Assembly (NCBI GenBank): GCA_030052745.1
Contig: JANBVO010000010.1
Coordinates: 801,042-865,041, forward strand
DNA length: 64,000 nt
Direction: 5' to 3'
Origin: Pleurostoma richardsiae
Lineage: Eukaryota > Ascomycota > Sordariomycetes > Calosphaeriales > Pleurostomataceae
Position numbers and translations under genes: made by a program. This document shows positions 33,757 to 45,660 of the stretch, piece by piece. Under the pieces are notes generated by a model. The model saw only the letters and a list, made by a program, of their open reading frames with translations, was not told where the DNA came from and searched no databases. Each line of letters begins with the position of its first letter. The first letter of the stretch is position 1.

Positions 33757-36165
33757 CTACTGGTAGGCCGGGGGCGGCGCCGCGGCAGTCGTGGTGTTCT
33801 CGTGAGTGTCCACGACGACCTTCTCGTCCGCGCCGCTGTCCCTGTCGCTCTCATGGTGATCCACCCGGTCGAAGTGGTACAGCGGCTCGAGCTTGGCGTC
33901 CTTGCGGAAGAGCACGTAGCGCCGGATCCACCACGGCAGCGCCTTGGTGAGCTGGTACTTCATGAAGACGCGCGTCGGCACCGCGAAGACGTAGTCGAGC
34001 TCCTCGAGCGTGCGCTGCTTCGTCTCGGGCACCCAGAAGAAGATCATGACGAAGGCCACCATGTTGAAGCCCGCGTACAGGCAGAAGGCGCCCAGCACGC
34101 CCAGCGAGGACAGGATCTTGGGGAAGGTGATGGACAACACCGACGCCCAGAACAGGCAGGTCGCGACGGCCCAGGCCATGCCCACCTCGCGGTGGGAGAG
34201 AGGGAACACCTCCGCGCTGTAGGTGAAGGGCACGGGGCCCTCGCCGGGCGAGTAGAAGGCGGCGAAGATGTAGATGAAGAGCGCGACGAGGCCGAGATGC
34301 GCGCCGCCCTTGCCGGGGACAAGGGTGCAGAGACCGGCGGCGAGGAGGGACCAGGCCATCTTTATCACATGTCAGCATACAATTTCACAACAACGGGACG
34401 GAGATTTGCTCACCTGCGGGAAGGTGAAGAGCAACAGAGAACGGCGGCCGAATGTGTCGATGGTCCAGATGGCAGGCCATGCGAAGAGGAAGTTGACCAA
34501 TCCAAACCCGAACGAAGCCAGCAGAGCGTTGAACTGGCTGGTACCGGCCTCCTCGAAAACAGTCGAGGAATAGAAGGCGATGATGTTGATACCGCACATC
34601 TACAAGAGATCCGTCAGTGTTCAGTTCTGGAGAGCCGCGGTTGGGAAGCTAGCGATGTCTTACCTGCTGAGCGATCATGACAGTGAAGGAAGCAAGTGTA
34701 GCTCTCCGCACACGCGGGATGGTGAACAGCTGGATGAAGCGGGTCACGTAGTTGCTCCTGCCGACGAGTTCCTTCTCAATCTCTAACTGAGCGTGAATGT
34801 AGTACAGGTCGCGGGCCGCCTGGACCGGGCTGTTGCGCAGTCTCAGGAGCGACTTAAGCGCCTGCGGGTACTTGTTCTTCTTCATGTACCATCTGGGAGA
34901 CTCTGGGCACAAGTAGATAAGGGCCATCAGGGGTATGGCCGGGATGAAAGCACTGCCGAACTGCAGACGCCAGGAGATGTCGCCAGTCTTTCCGACGGCC
35001 AAGTTCGCGCAGGTACCAAGGAAGATGCCAAAAGCGGTCCACATTTCTAGAGCAGGCGTTAGCATGAATCTTCCGGTCCTCAAATTCTCTGGCAGTACTC
35101 ACGCCAACTCATGACGAGGGCTCCACGGATCGCGGCGGGTGAGTTCTCGGCGGCGAAGATGGGAACGCTCGAGGCTTTAGCCCCCATGCCAATACCCATG
35201 AGCAGACGGCACACCAGTAGCTGTTCCCACGTCTGCACGAAAGCGCTACCGAGGACAGGCCAGAAGCAGAAGTTGGCAGCGAAGAAGATGGCACCTGTCT
35301 GTTGTCAGTCTCCAACCCGGGCTGATTATAAGAGGGAAAGGTGTAGCCATACCTCGCCGTCCCAGGTAGAAGTTCAGCGGATCCGAAAGCCAGCAACCAA
35401 TAAAGCTGTGACGATGTCAGCTCATGTTCAATATCAATTGCCTGCGGGAGACATACGAGCTGCCAATATAGGGGGCCGAGTTGATGAGACCAACAAGATA
35501 CGTATCACGGTCACTGTCGCCACCGATTCCAAGAGCAACGGGGAACGACAGGTTCGCGCCGTTGCTTCCTGTCTGGTCCCAGCCCTGCACCGCAGCTCCA
35601 ATCGAGCAGGTGATAATGGTGAGGTAGAGGACCTTGGGCACCCTCCACTTGTGTGAGACCTCCTCGCGAAGGGTCACGACCTCGGCCTCGTCGAGTTTCT
35701 CGGGGCCCTTGATTTCTTCGATATTGTCGGGGTCCTGAGCGACTAGGGCTCCTTTGCGGAAGATAGTAGTATACTCGGCCAGGCCCTTCTCCTGCACGAA
35801 GGCATCGACGTCTGCCAGGAGTTGTGTCCGAGAGATGCCAGCCAACGGGTTCTTGATCCTGCATGATTGTGTTAGGATGTGCCGACACCTTATATTCAGT
35901 CGTGGTGAACTTGCTTTGCCTCGAGGTTCGTGTTCAGGTCAACATCAATGTGGCCATGTCGCTCGTGCTGGCCACCCTTCTCGGCCAGGGCAGGCGTAGT
36001 ACTGTGATCAGGTCAGAACCATGTACCAGAGAAGACGTCCAGTGTAGATCATCCCTGTGATCTACCTCGACAAGAAGTGTGGGATGAAGGGGGTTCTACT
36101 GTCACTCACCTCTCGACAGGCTCAATCTCCGGGCCGGGGACGGCCTTGGACGCGTCGGTAGACAT
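33757..36165 (-). CDS. MFS sugar transporter
   Basis: Seven exons: 36165-36110, 35858-35457, 35405-35353, 35294-35103, 35046-34664, 34599-34414 and 34359-33757; 624 aa. A plasma-membrane proton/sugar symporter of the major facilitator superfamily is likely. Family marks include [15 protein letters not shown] near the first helix, [29 protein letters not shown], the [10 protein letters not shown] motif, [13 protein letters not shown] and the terminal [15 protein letters not shown]. The N-terminus is unusually long for a hexose transporter (about 110 residues before helix 1) and the tail ends in an Ala/Pro-rich PPPAYQ. The first intron, 251 bp, is much longer than the other six (51-64 bp) but has a CTAAC branch and CAG acceptor. 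The exact sugar cannot be told from sequence; polyol or inositol-like paralogues share these motifs. Confidence 0.9.
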
Positions 36166-39100
36166 GATTACTGAAGCTGCGATAACTGATGGCTTCTGAA
36201 CGCAGGGGTGATATAAGGAGAGCCGCCTCGGCCTTGATATGGACCAAGCTTGCAGACGAGAACAAGACAAGGCGACGATCCCCTCTTGTCTTATAGTCTT
36301 GATGGCGCACAAGGAGATGCGATGAGGAGAGGGAGGAGAAGCAAAGCCGGGGAGCAGCGGCGTGAGCCTCCGGTATTTAACAATCGGACGAGGAGAGGAC
36401 TTCCCATCCCGTGTGAGGGGGAGAGCTTCCGCATGCTCCCCGCCAATCCCCAAGTTGCACAATAGCCTCGAACCCCGGCCGGGGCAGCTTGGGGTGGCAT
36501 CCACATGCGGCGGGAAGCACCACTTGGTGTACTTGGACAAAGTCTCCCGGAAGTAGTCAAGTACGGGAGCGTAATCCGGACAAGGCAGTCTATCTTCTAG
36601 TTGTGTAACGGTTTCCCGTCAGGCCCCGGCGAATGAAAACGGGCGGCACACGAAAGCGCCAAGTATCTCTGCCATGGAATGGTACCTGGCGGCTACATGG
36701 TGTACATTCCTCGCTGCGAGCAAACAGTAAGTATTTCCTCATTTCTGACCCCATCTCACTTGTTACGGGAGAAGCGAGCCAAACAGACAGGGGGTTGCCG
36801 GGTAAGAGTGAGAAGTGCTCTAACTAGTCAGAAGAGATCGGCACCGGGAGGCTCGTTCAAAATTCTGCCAACTTGCGGGAGAATGGCAATCTGTTTCCCG
36901 TTCCGGGAAGGATGCTTTGGGGTTCTTACATGCCAGCCATGCCTGGCATCCAAGACACGCAGTTGTGGTGACCCGACAGCTCGATAGCCTCTGCCTCGTC
37001 TAAGACACAGTTATCACTCAGACAACCGGATCCGAACGCTCGAGCGCTGCCATGTTCATAGAGCATCGCAAAAAGCAGCTTGCACAGAGGTTGCATCCAG
37101 CCGACGGCAAGCACCGCGCCATGGCCCAGCACTTCCTCCCTTAATACGCACACACAAGCAACGGATGATGGTAGGTCGTTCAAGACCCCTGCGGCGCGTT
37201 GGACGTATCTCGGACCAATCAGCCGGGGCAATGCCCGCTTGGGTAAGCCCTTAGTACAGTGCTGTAGTGTAGTCCGCACACACGAGTCGGCACTCCTGCG
37301 TCTGCCGCAAGCTTGGAAACGCCCAAACTGTGGAGAAAGGACGCCATCTCAGCGCCTCCACCGTAGCCATCTTTTTGTTGGCTTTAGCGTTTCCCCCGGA
37401 GCCCTCGTGACTCCAGGCTAGCAGTTAGTTTGTTCTCGGGGAAGAGAAAAGGAGAAGTTGGGGGAATGGGGGGAGCGGAGGGAGAGGAATTGTGGAGTTT
37501 GATGCTTCGCTATGCCTGCTCAGCGCTCTCGACCGACCGGGGGGGTGCCCGGCGATGCAGCGATGCAGCCAGAGATGTAGCAATGTAGCGTTGATGCTCG
37601 CTCCAATCTTCGCTGGTTCCATCACACCGGATCTCTTCGAGTCCTCTTCGTGACCATCATGTCCAGAACAGGACCCCTCCTGCTTACAGGTACGCATGGC
37701 TCAGATCTGGATGATTTGCACCCGCTCTGCATTCATCTCTCTCCCAGAATCTCTGACAGCGCACGTGTAATCCGTGGTGATTCCAGTCGATGTCGTCTTC
37801 CATGGGGAAAGAAGCTTCCACTAGGGTCACCATCCTTAACCCTCGGGGTACAATGCCCGAAAGGCACTTGCCCCTAGCCGCATTGCCGCACCTAATGCCG
37901 GCCCCCCCGCCACTATCGCGCCGTCGCGGAGAGATATTCCCTCGCCAAGGCCCTTCGGCATCGAACCGTTGGCTGGCACAATGGTGGCAGTCAGCCAGCG
38001 AATGACGTCAATGGCGGCGTCGTGCATCCTCCCTTCGTTGGCGCTTGCGGCCATATCCACCAGCGCCCGCGACGTTAGCGTTGAGATCCGCTTTGGAAGG
38101 GCAGAGCAAGCCCCCAGCCAAAGGCTGTTACAAGAAGGAGGCTCCGTAAGCTCCGGGCCCGGTTGTGAGAGATGTCGTGCAAAACTATCGCCAGTCGGTG
38201 GCTGAGTCAAGACTCAGCCAAGACAGACCAGCGACCCTGCCGAGCCTGCCAGAGAAAGCTTCGCAGGCTTGTCTCCCGCGCCGAGAATGACAAGACTTCC
38301 CTGGACAGCCGCACTTACGGAAAGGAGTAGCGATGCGCAGCGTCTCGCACGTTTCGCACAGACAACCGGCGCGCCAAGTACTCGTAGTGTAGGTACATGC
38401 CTTACGTAGTAGGTCGGTACTGCTGTAGAGTATTCCTGAGAGTAGCAGGGGACGGCGCCTCGAGAGAGCAGGGATCTCGTATGGCTCTGTTCGCATTCGG
38501 ACCGATGATCATGGCTCAATCAACTGGTGGGGTTCGCTGCACCCTGTCGACCTGTGCGTCTGTCTGTCAGTCAGGTCACCGCCTCACCGGATCCAGGTCA
38601 AATGTTTCGGGTTTTGACTTTCGAAGAGACGGGACGTGGGAATCACGGGGCCTGGATACACTTTCCACGCCTGCCGAGCTCCCAGATGCTTCCCGTCTTT
38701 TCTTTGTCCTTTGTTTGATGATAGGCTGATTTGGATGAATCGCATTGTCCTCCGCGTCGCGAGTGACCTGCCCTGCCGTGAAGTGGTGACGCGAAAATCT
38801 CTGAAGCCGGCGAACTCCACCGTTCACATGCCTGATTGGGCGCCGTCATTGATCTTTCCCCCCAACCCTCGCGACCTCCGCATTGGGGCGAGCGGGGAGT
38901 CGGGAGGTGGATGAGGGGGAGACAGCCCCGCTTTCTGGAGGTTTGTGCTTCGTGAAGGTCAGCAACGGAAAGAGACGGCAGTACCGCACGGAGCAGTTCC
39001 GTAGCAGGACTGTCGTCAACGTCGCGTTGCAGACGGCGTCGCCGACGATAGGGGGAGCTAGACAAGGGAGGGCCGCATCGTTTTGTGGACACTCAAATCA

Positions 39101-39267
39101 TTCGCGGTGAGAGATGAGATGTGAGACTGAGGAGGGTGCGGAGTACCTGCCCCTTCGCCGTTACTCGATGCCATCAGCTAACAGAGGCGATGCTCCACCG
39201 GCGTTCCAGTTCATTACCCAGTGTATAAGGTATACACGTGCGAGATAAGTGCTGCGACGAGAATGCG

Positions 39268-39285
39268 GAGAGAGAGAGAGAGAGA
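39268..39285. repeat. GA microsatellite, nine units
   Basis: Uninterrupted 18-bp GA run in non-coding DNA. Confidence 0.85.
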
Positions 39286-39948
39286 CACCGCGGAGAAAGG
39301 CGGGGAGAGTCTCGAAGAGTCGGGCCACTTTTCTGTTCCTCGGCGCGAAATTAGTCAACGTATGGGGCGATACGGACGGAGGGAAAGCGACTCTCTGACA
39401 ACAGTGGTCCGGCAAGCATTCTCAAAGACGGCGAAGAGTCGAGATGCAAGAGCCCTCCGGCGTTTGAGATCATGCGGCGAACTACCGCAGACTAATATCA
39501 GCCACCCCTTGAGACTAGCACCGTAGGAGTCTAGGAAACATAGCGGCTCTTCACCAGACCGGGCCCGACCGTCTTAGCTCCGGAGGTCTCGCTGCGAGAG
39601 GCGACGACGTTGGCTCAGTGCCGCCGCAGTCTAGAATCGAAGCTGTCTAGTTGCGTTGAGAGCCGCACCTTGTGAGTTACCTCCAGCGAGTTTTTTTATG
39701 AGAGGAGAGGGGAAGAAATGAAGAAAGAGACCAGTCACAAGTCACCTATGCGTGTAACCTCAGTGCCTGCAAATCCTACTACTCTGTACCTGACGATCCG
39801 AGGCCGCAGGAGCGAGACGTCCTAACAGATGGGTCTAGACCGTGAGCTGAGGGGGGCGAGGCTGGCCAACTACCGATCGGCGATTTCCCCAACTATAGTT
39901 GGGCCAAAATAGGTATCGCGAGCCCCCTGAATGTGTAGTCACGAAGCA

Positions 39949-40186
39949 TGTCGGAGGAATATCCCGGACTCGAACGGGTCTCACTGCACGCAAGTTCAAT
40001 CAACTGCGCAGGCGCTCTCTCGTGTGCGATCTTGCTCTGTCCTTGGCGTGCAACTCTTATCACTACTATTGCGGATTGGGAGTTCGAGAGCTTTGGTGGT
40101 CATGGTCTCTTCCCTCTATACCACACAACTTGATATCTTGCTATGTTCCGTCCTATAATACACGGTCATTTGAAAAATGTCTAATA
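39949..40186 (-). mobile_element. Probable Copia-type LTR remnant (3' LTR with polypurine tract)
   Basis: Read on the minus strand, a purine tract (GGGGGGGAGAA, 40197-40187) is followed directly by TATTAGAC and, 238 bp later, by a sequence ending GGGATATTCCTCCGACA. This matches the usual order of polypurine tract then LTR. A terminal TG changed to TA would fit mutation, possibly RIP. The LTR contains a GTTCGAGTCC box like a Pol III B box, as in some fungal LTRs. No intact reverse transcriptase or integrase lies to the right before the Abp2-like gene, so only an end fragment remains. No target duplication could be checked because the other end is missing. Confidence 0.45.
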
Positions 40187-40319
40187 TTCTCCCCCCCTGA
40201 GCCTGGGCATATTGCCGGACAGGTATGCTATCATTCAAACTCCGTCTGAAGTAAATCCCTTGCACGCCGAGTTTGTTGCGGTCATGTCTCTGAGACGTGT
40301 CCACGATCTAAGCCTTCCC

Positions 40320-42466
40320 CTAGCTCTTCCTGATATGCTCAGGCTGTAATACCTTCAAGGATCCCATGACGTTCCTCTTTATCTCTGTTAACTCCTGATC
40401 TTTTTTCTTCATGACCTCCAACAGGTCAAGGTACTTCTGCTGCCAGCGGACGTCTCCTCCACTTCCGCCTGCCCCGCCGGCCTCCTCGGCCTCCCCAACG
40501 GTAGACGACTCGGCGTCGTCCTCCGTTCGTGTCATCCATCGGTCGTGTCTGACCGTCTCCCTCATTGAGAAAGCGCCCCTGATATCCCCCAGTCTCAGTT
40601 CCCAGTTGCATAAATATTTCGTCTGGCCGTCGCTCTCGTCGAGCCGATAGCACTGCAGCGTAGTCGTGGTCTTCATGAAGTGACCGCCAGCTAGTGCCGC
40701 GATGTTGATCAGGAACCCCTCTTTCGTGATGGCCTTCTTCCTGACATCCTCAACGATCTGCGTAACAATTGCATGCGCCTCCTCGACACTCGGCTTCGGA
40801 CCAGGGTTCCCCCGACCATCCTTCCAGTCGCCGGCAATGAGCTCCTGGATGAAGAAGCTCTCCAACTCCTCCATATTGGTTCGGTCGTGAGGATCCTGGA
40901 ACTGCACTGGTGCTGCTCCAGATGGTGGCTGATGTTGGCCGTAGGTGTTGGTGTTGTTAATGGACTGGGGAAATTGTGGTATCTGGAAGGGATCCGTAGC
41001 CGTCGCCTCCCACATGTCCATGGCTGGTAGGTCTGTGGATGCCGGGACTTGTTCTGTTCCTACGGTGTCATTCATCGAAGTTGTTTGCCCGTTCACCATG
41101 ATCGCCATAGGAGGCGTTGCAAGCCTTACTTCGCCTCCTACTCGCTCAGGAACCTGAAGTGATAGTCTGCTGCGAGGCGGTCGTGGGCCGTGGGAGGTAG
41201 TCGGCGTGCCTTGGTCATTCACGCGCATGTTGGCCGATTGTGTAGGTACGGCTGGTGCTGAACCTGTCGTCGACAAGGGTGCCATCATTTGAGTATGTAA
41301 TCCCGCATTCGACAATGTGTTGTCTGCCCTGTAGGTCGGACTTTCTGCAGGGAAGGCCGAAAATGGGCCGTCGTGATTACCATTGCGGTTGATAGGGGGC
41401 CTTCCACGAGTCTTGCCTGTTCCCCCTGGACCACCGCTCCGCCACGCAGACGAAACGACCTTGGCCCCATGTCTCCTGTTCATCTTCGGTTTCGACGGTG
41501 TGATTGCGGATTTTGGTTCCGACGGGTCCGACCAGAAGGCGTTCCTAGTCGAAGGGGTGATGGCGGATTGGGGATATGCGGTAAGGGGTGTTTGCGAGAT
41601 GTCCTGGCCGGTCCATGACATGTTTTGGGGTTGTCCCACACTCGGATTTAGTCTCGAGTAACTGTCGGGCGGCGGGAAGACAAATGCGCTGTTTCTACTG
41701 TCTGGCTGGGCAGACCATAGGTCGAGCTGCTCAACACCCCTCGCGTTAAACTCGTCGGGCATGGCGGGCGACTCGATTCTCGGTCGTTGGGACGGTGACC
41801 CGTTTAGTTCCTCTTCCTCTGGCCGCTTCCGGCCTCTCCGGGGTCGGATCTGAGGCAAGAGGGCTCGTAAGGCCATATCATCTTCTGCAGCGACGCCATC
41901 TCTGCCGACATCAGAGACAGGGTTAGGAGTTGTTGGGATTTGTGTCCAGTAGGGATGAGGATTATTTAGCAAGTACTCGAAGAAGGCATCCACATGCATC
42001 GAGTGCATCCACCGCTGGTTTCGTCAGCATACAACGACTCCTTCAGCTCCTTCGGGATGGCTGCCTACCGTACCTTCAAGCGAACAGCATACTGCTGGAT
42101 CTTTTGCGAGCTCTGACCCCTGTCTTGGTCCGGCGGTTCCACGCCCAGCTTCAGTGCCAGCTCCGCCCACGTTTTGATTTCCTTGCTTTCCAGCTGCCTA
42201 ATCAGCTCGAACAGGGTGAAGGTGCTGAAGCTTTTCCCTCCGCTCTTTGGTGGAGTCCGGAACGCTTCCCTTAGAACTGTCGTGTCCGTCTCCAGAGGCA
42301 CAGCTGGGTTGCAGTAGAGGATAAATTCGACATAGGCATCATCGATCGTGTCGGCGGTGACATTTCTGTCCGGCAAGGTCGGGCGCACGCCGAGAGGTCG
42401 TGGGACGGCGTTCCTCACGGCAGACGACGATGCCGTCAGGGACGTGTCTACCGCTCGTCGCAGCAT
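40320..42466 (-). CDS. ABP2: ARS-binding protein 2-like protein (Abp2 family)
   Basis: Two exons, 42466-42074 and 42014-40320, with a 59-bp intron (GTACGG donor, TGCTGAC branch, CAG acceptor); 695 aa. Abp2 was described in fission yeast as a protein binding replication-origin (ARS) DNA. The conserved domain covers about the first 160 residues and spans the splice site: DAYVEFILYCNPAVPLETDT, FELIRQLESKEIKTWAELA, QQYAVRLK, then RWMHSMHVDAFFEYLLNNP. A basic stretch RPRRGRKRPEEEE (about 180) may be a nuclear signal. The middle is disordered and Pro/Ser/Thr-rich. A second folded part (about 505-690) contains a helix FFIQELIAGDWKDGRG, YLCNWELRLGDIRGAFSMRETVRHD and a final coiled coil. A DNA-binding role is taken from the family, not shown here. 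Confidence 0.85.
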
Positions 42467-44149
42467 CGTGAGCAGCCCCAGTCATCCAGCGCAGTAGCTA
42501 GACGTATTACTCATCTGCGGATCGTCCGGGAGGGCCGTATGTATATATGCGCAGACACCCTGCGCGAGCATAGAGGATCTTATGGCCAAGCGAACGTGTT
42601 GCACCAGAGCTGTGCACGTGAATTTCACGCTGACGCCAGAGGACATAATCCGGTGATCACGGACACCCCGTCTCCCAAAACTTCGACAAGAAAATCGCCT
42701 TCGCGACAGATGACTCGGATTTCAGCCCACTGGGCAGGAACGGGATGGTATTTGAGCGATCCGACCTCTCAAGGCCAGCGCAACATCTACGCGGAGGACA
42801 CGGGTCAAAGTGAGTGAGGCGAAGCCGCGGGATGACCGCAGCTGCCGCAGCTTGTGAGGTCAGCAACGTCTTGGTTGCCGGTGTGTGCAAGGGAGACACG
42901 GTGACATCGTGAAGATCGTAGCAGCTCCAAAGAGAAAGTTGGTGCTGCTGCAGTTGCTCCGCGTCGAGGCAAGCCGACAAAGGCTCCTGGTTGCCTTGTT
43001 TACCGAGTCACTGACTGGTGCGACGGCGCTTTGCCGTGTCGTTTGGGATAATGGATATAGAGAGAGGCTCTTGGAGCCTGCCGCCGGCCGAGAGAACTCG
43101 ATACTGCTATTTTGGTGCCAGCGGAAGGCACCGATGACACCAAACGAGCAGCCCAAGCCACCTCCACCCGAGGATCCGGGGGTATTACTGGCGAGGTGCT
43201 AAGAATAGAACAGCCGCCATGCATTCGGATTGGAGATATCAGTAATGGACGGCGCGTACAGTGCACGCTGCCTCGACAGCCTTGCGGTTTCTCGTCCCTC
43301 TGTAATTGCATAGGAGCCTGCAATACCTCGTACGGGCCCCCCGTATCATTCGTGCATCTCGAAGACTTTCCTTCGTTGCCAGGCTCGAATCGCTGGGCAC
43401 GCGATGAGGTGTTGTGGGCCCCACGCTCATCTTATGCATACATAGTAATCGCTAGGCAGCGGAGGGCAGCACAGGGCAGCGTAGGGGTCCGTCTCCTGAA
43501 GCGGTTTTATATATCTCCGGATCCCGGAGTCTGTGCTATGGTGCCTGTGGATTGTGTGCCCGTGGATTGCCGTCATTTCACATGCTTCCCCGCCTCCGCC
43601 TTCTCCCGCGGCGGAGATCTATTAGCATGGGGGATGCCAATTGCCGGATGAGCTAGACGTACGAGTGCTAGGCCGTATCGTCACTGATATGAGGTGTACG
43701 GTATCCGTTGACATCTGCTTTGTTCTGCTTTGGGTCCTGGTGCTTCTAAAGGAGGAGAGTCGAGAGGCAGAAGCGTCAAGGAGGCGTCGAAGTGCTGCTG
43801 CTTGGGACGGCGCATCACACACATTCTAGACTCCGAGGATTCAAAGGGCGATCTTCCCGAGGCACATCATTTAGACTTCCCTGCATAAGATTCGGCTTCC
43901 AATCCCGGCTTGAAACGGCGCTCGTACCGGCGCTGGAAATTGCTGCCCGGCCCGTTGCACGAGTCTCCTATCGGACCTCGGCTGCACCGCATGCTTCACG
44001 GCAACCCGCACTTAAACACCACTCCCACAATAAAGGGATGACCTTCTAATGACTTCATCTCCGCCCACCTCAATGACAGCCACCTCTCTCCGTCTCAATT
44101 CTGCATCCTCTCTTGTCCTGTTTCTATCTCCAACTTGAAGCCCGCAAAA
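42467..44149. other. Divergent intergenic region
   Basis: About 1.7 kb between the starts of the Abp2-like and peroxisomal carrier genes. Several open frames of up to 179 codons have no family resemblance. The last 150 bp before the carrier are pyrimidine-rich, as expected of a 5' leader. Confidence 0.45.
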
Positions 44150-45255
44150 ATGTCCCACTCGAAGCCCGTCCTCCCGCAGAATGACAATGTCGCTCACGCC
44201 CTCGCCGGCGCGGGCGGCGGCATCCTCTCCATGGCCCTGACGTATGCGCCTCGGCCCCTCCTGCCGCCCTGTGCGTGCCTGCTGACCAAAGAACCTCACA
44301 ACGAACAGCTACCCGCTCATTACTCTCTCGACCCGTGCCCAGGTTGAGTCCAAGCGCGCCGAGACCGCCTTCCTCAAGGCCGTGCAGAGCATCGTCGCGC
44401 GCGAGGGCGTGTCGGGCCTCTACTCGGGCCTGGAGTCGGCGCTCTTCGGCATCTCCGTGACCAACTTCGTCTACTACTACTGGTACGAGTGGACGCGCGC
44501 CTTCTTCGAGCGCGCCGCCGAGCGCGCCGGCCGCGCCTCCCGCCGCCTGACCACCGTCGAGTCAATGATCGCCGGCGCGATCGCCGGCTCCGCGACCGTC
44601 ATCATCACGAACCCCATCTGGGTCGTCAACACGCGCGTGACCACGCGCAAGCACGAGGCCGAGGCCGCCGAGGGCGAGGTCCTGCCCGGCGGCGCGGAGA
44701 AGAAGAAGAGCAAGAGGCCGACGACGCTGGGCACGCTGCTGGCGCTGCTGCGCAACGAGGGCCCGCAGGCGCTGTTCGCCGGCGTGGTGCCCGCGCTGGT
44801 GCTGGTCATCAACCCGATCCTGCAGTACACGCTCTTCGAGCAGCTCAAGAACGCGGTCGAGCGGCGGCGCGGCAAGGTCACGCCCACGGTGGCCTTCTTC
44901 CTCGGCGCGCTGGGCAAGCTGTTTGCTACGTCGGTGACGTACCCCTACATCACCGTCAAGAGCCAGATGCACGTCGCCGGGAAGGACGGCAAGAAGGAGG
45001 GCGTGACGCAGGCGCTGCGCAGGGTCATCAAGGAGGAGGGATACGCTGGGTTGTACAAGGGTAAGCATCAACGCGTCTAGACGCGCTCTGAGTTTGATGA
45101 TTCTCTTTGCTAACGGTAATCGTCCACCAGGTATCGGCCCCAAGGTCACCCAGAGCGTTCTCACGGCTGCGCTCCTCTTCGCTTTCAAGGATGCTCTGTA
45201 TGAGCACTCTGTGAGGCTACGTGGTGCCGTGTCCCGAAAGGCTGTCGCGGCTTGA
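44150..45255 (+). CDS. ANT1: Peroxisomal adenine nucleotide carrier (Ant1/PMP34/PMP47 type)
   Basis: Three exons: 44150-44241, 44309-45060 and 45131-45255, with introns of 67 and 70 bp; 322 aa. It belongs to the mitochondrial carrier family but to the peroxisomal branch, which exchanges ATP for AMP to fuel fatty-acid activation inside peroxisomes. Evidence for the branch is the degenerate carrier signatures typical of PMP34/PMP47: YPLITLSTRAQVESK (restored by the first splice), NPIWVVNTRVTTRK and YPYITVKSQMHVAG, in place of canonical PxDxxK. The motif GVVPALVLVINPILQYTLFE also matches. A Lys-rich loop (KKKSKRP, near residue 185) lies between repeats 2 and 3. Codon use is extremely GC-ending in exon 2, suggesting high expression. 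The gene converges with the Mak10 gene. Confidence 0.92.
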
Positions 45256-45660
45256 GGTTTTGAGAGAATCGCTCTGACGCACGCCGTACGGGATGGCTAT
45301 GTCGACTTTTCCCATCGTCAATCGCCCACTCAGTCCTGGAATGTGGCTGGAAATGTGAACGGACGAAAACTACGCCGGAATGGGGGTGGAGGGTAAGGGG
45401 TCAGAGAGGAGCTTTGTAGAGAAAGTGACAGATTATTATACCACGTCACCATCCATAACCTGTCGTTGCTTTAGGTGCACACTGGGTCAGGAGTCTCAGA
45501 TGTATTACTTGCTTGTACTACCCAGATTACGGAACAAGAGATGAGAATTACTGCTTCCAGCCTCGAAGACCATGCAGACTCTATCTGACCATGTGTCGTG
45601 CCAGAAGATGCTCAGACCATCGACCTTCTATAAGACGCTCCAGATGCCAAGAGACGAGAA
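45256..45660. other. Convergent intergenic region
   Basis: About 400 bp of 3' flanks of the peroxisomal carrier and Mak10 genes. Nothing else seen. Confidence 0.5.

Larger units (their letters stand above)
36166..40319. other. 4.2-kb gene-poor region with LTR remnant
   Basis: Contains the transporter promoter at its left end, a GA microsatellite (39268-39285) and a probable Copia-type LTR remnant (39949-40186). Open frames such as 37836-38210 (minus) show no family resemblance. No intact gene was recognised. Confidence 0.4.

Noticed and set aside
37836-38210. 124-codon minus-strand open frame
   Set aside because: No family match recognised and no flanking exon or promoter support.
39949-40030. 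tRNA-like sequence on the minus strand (A-box-like GCGCAGTTGATTG and B-box-like GTTCGAGTCC)
   Set aside because: The T-stem does not pair with a 7-base loop and no matching acceptor stem exists. Better explained as part of an LTR.
44489-45188. Open frames of 191 and 208 codons overlapping the peroxisomal carrier in other frames
   Set aside because: Both are Arg/Ala-rich shadows of the extremely GC-biased carrier exon 2.
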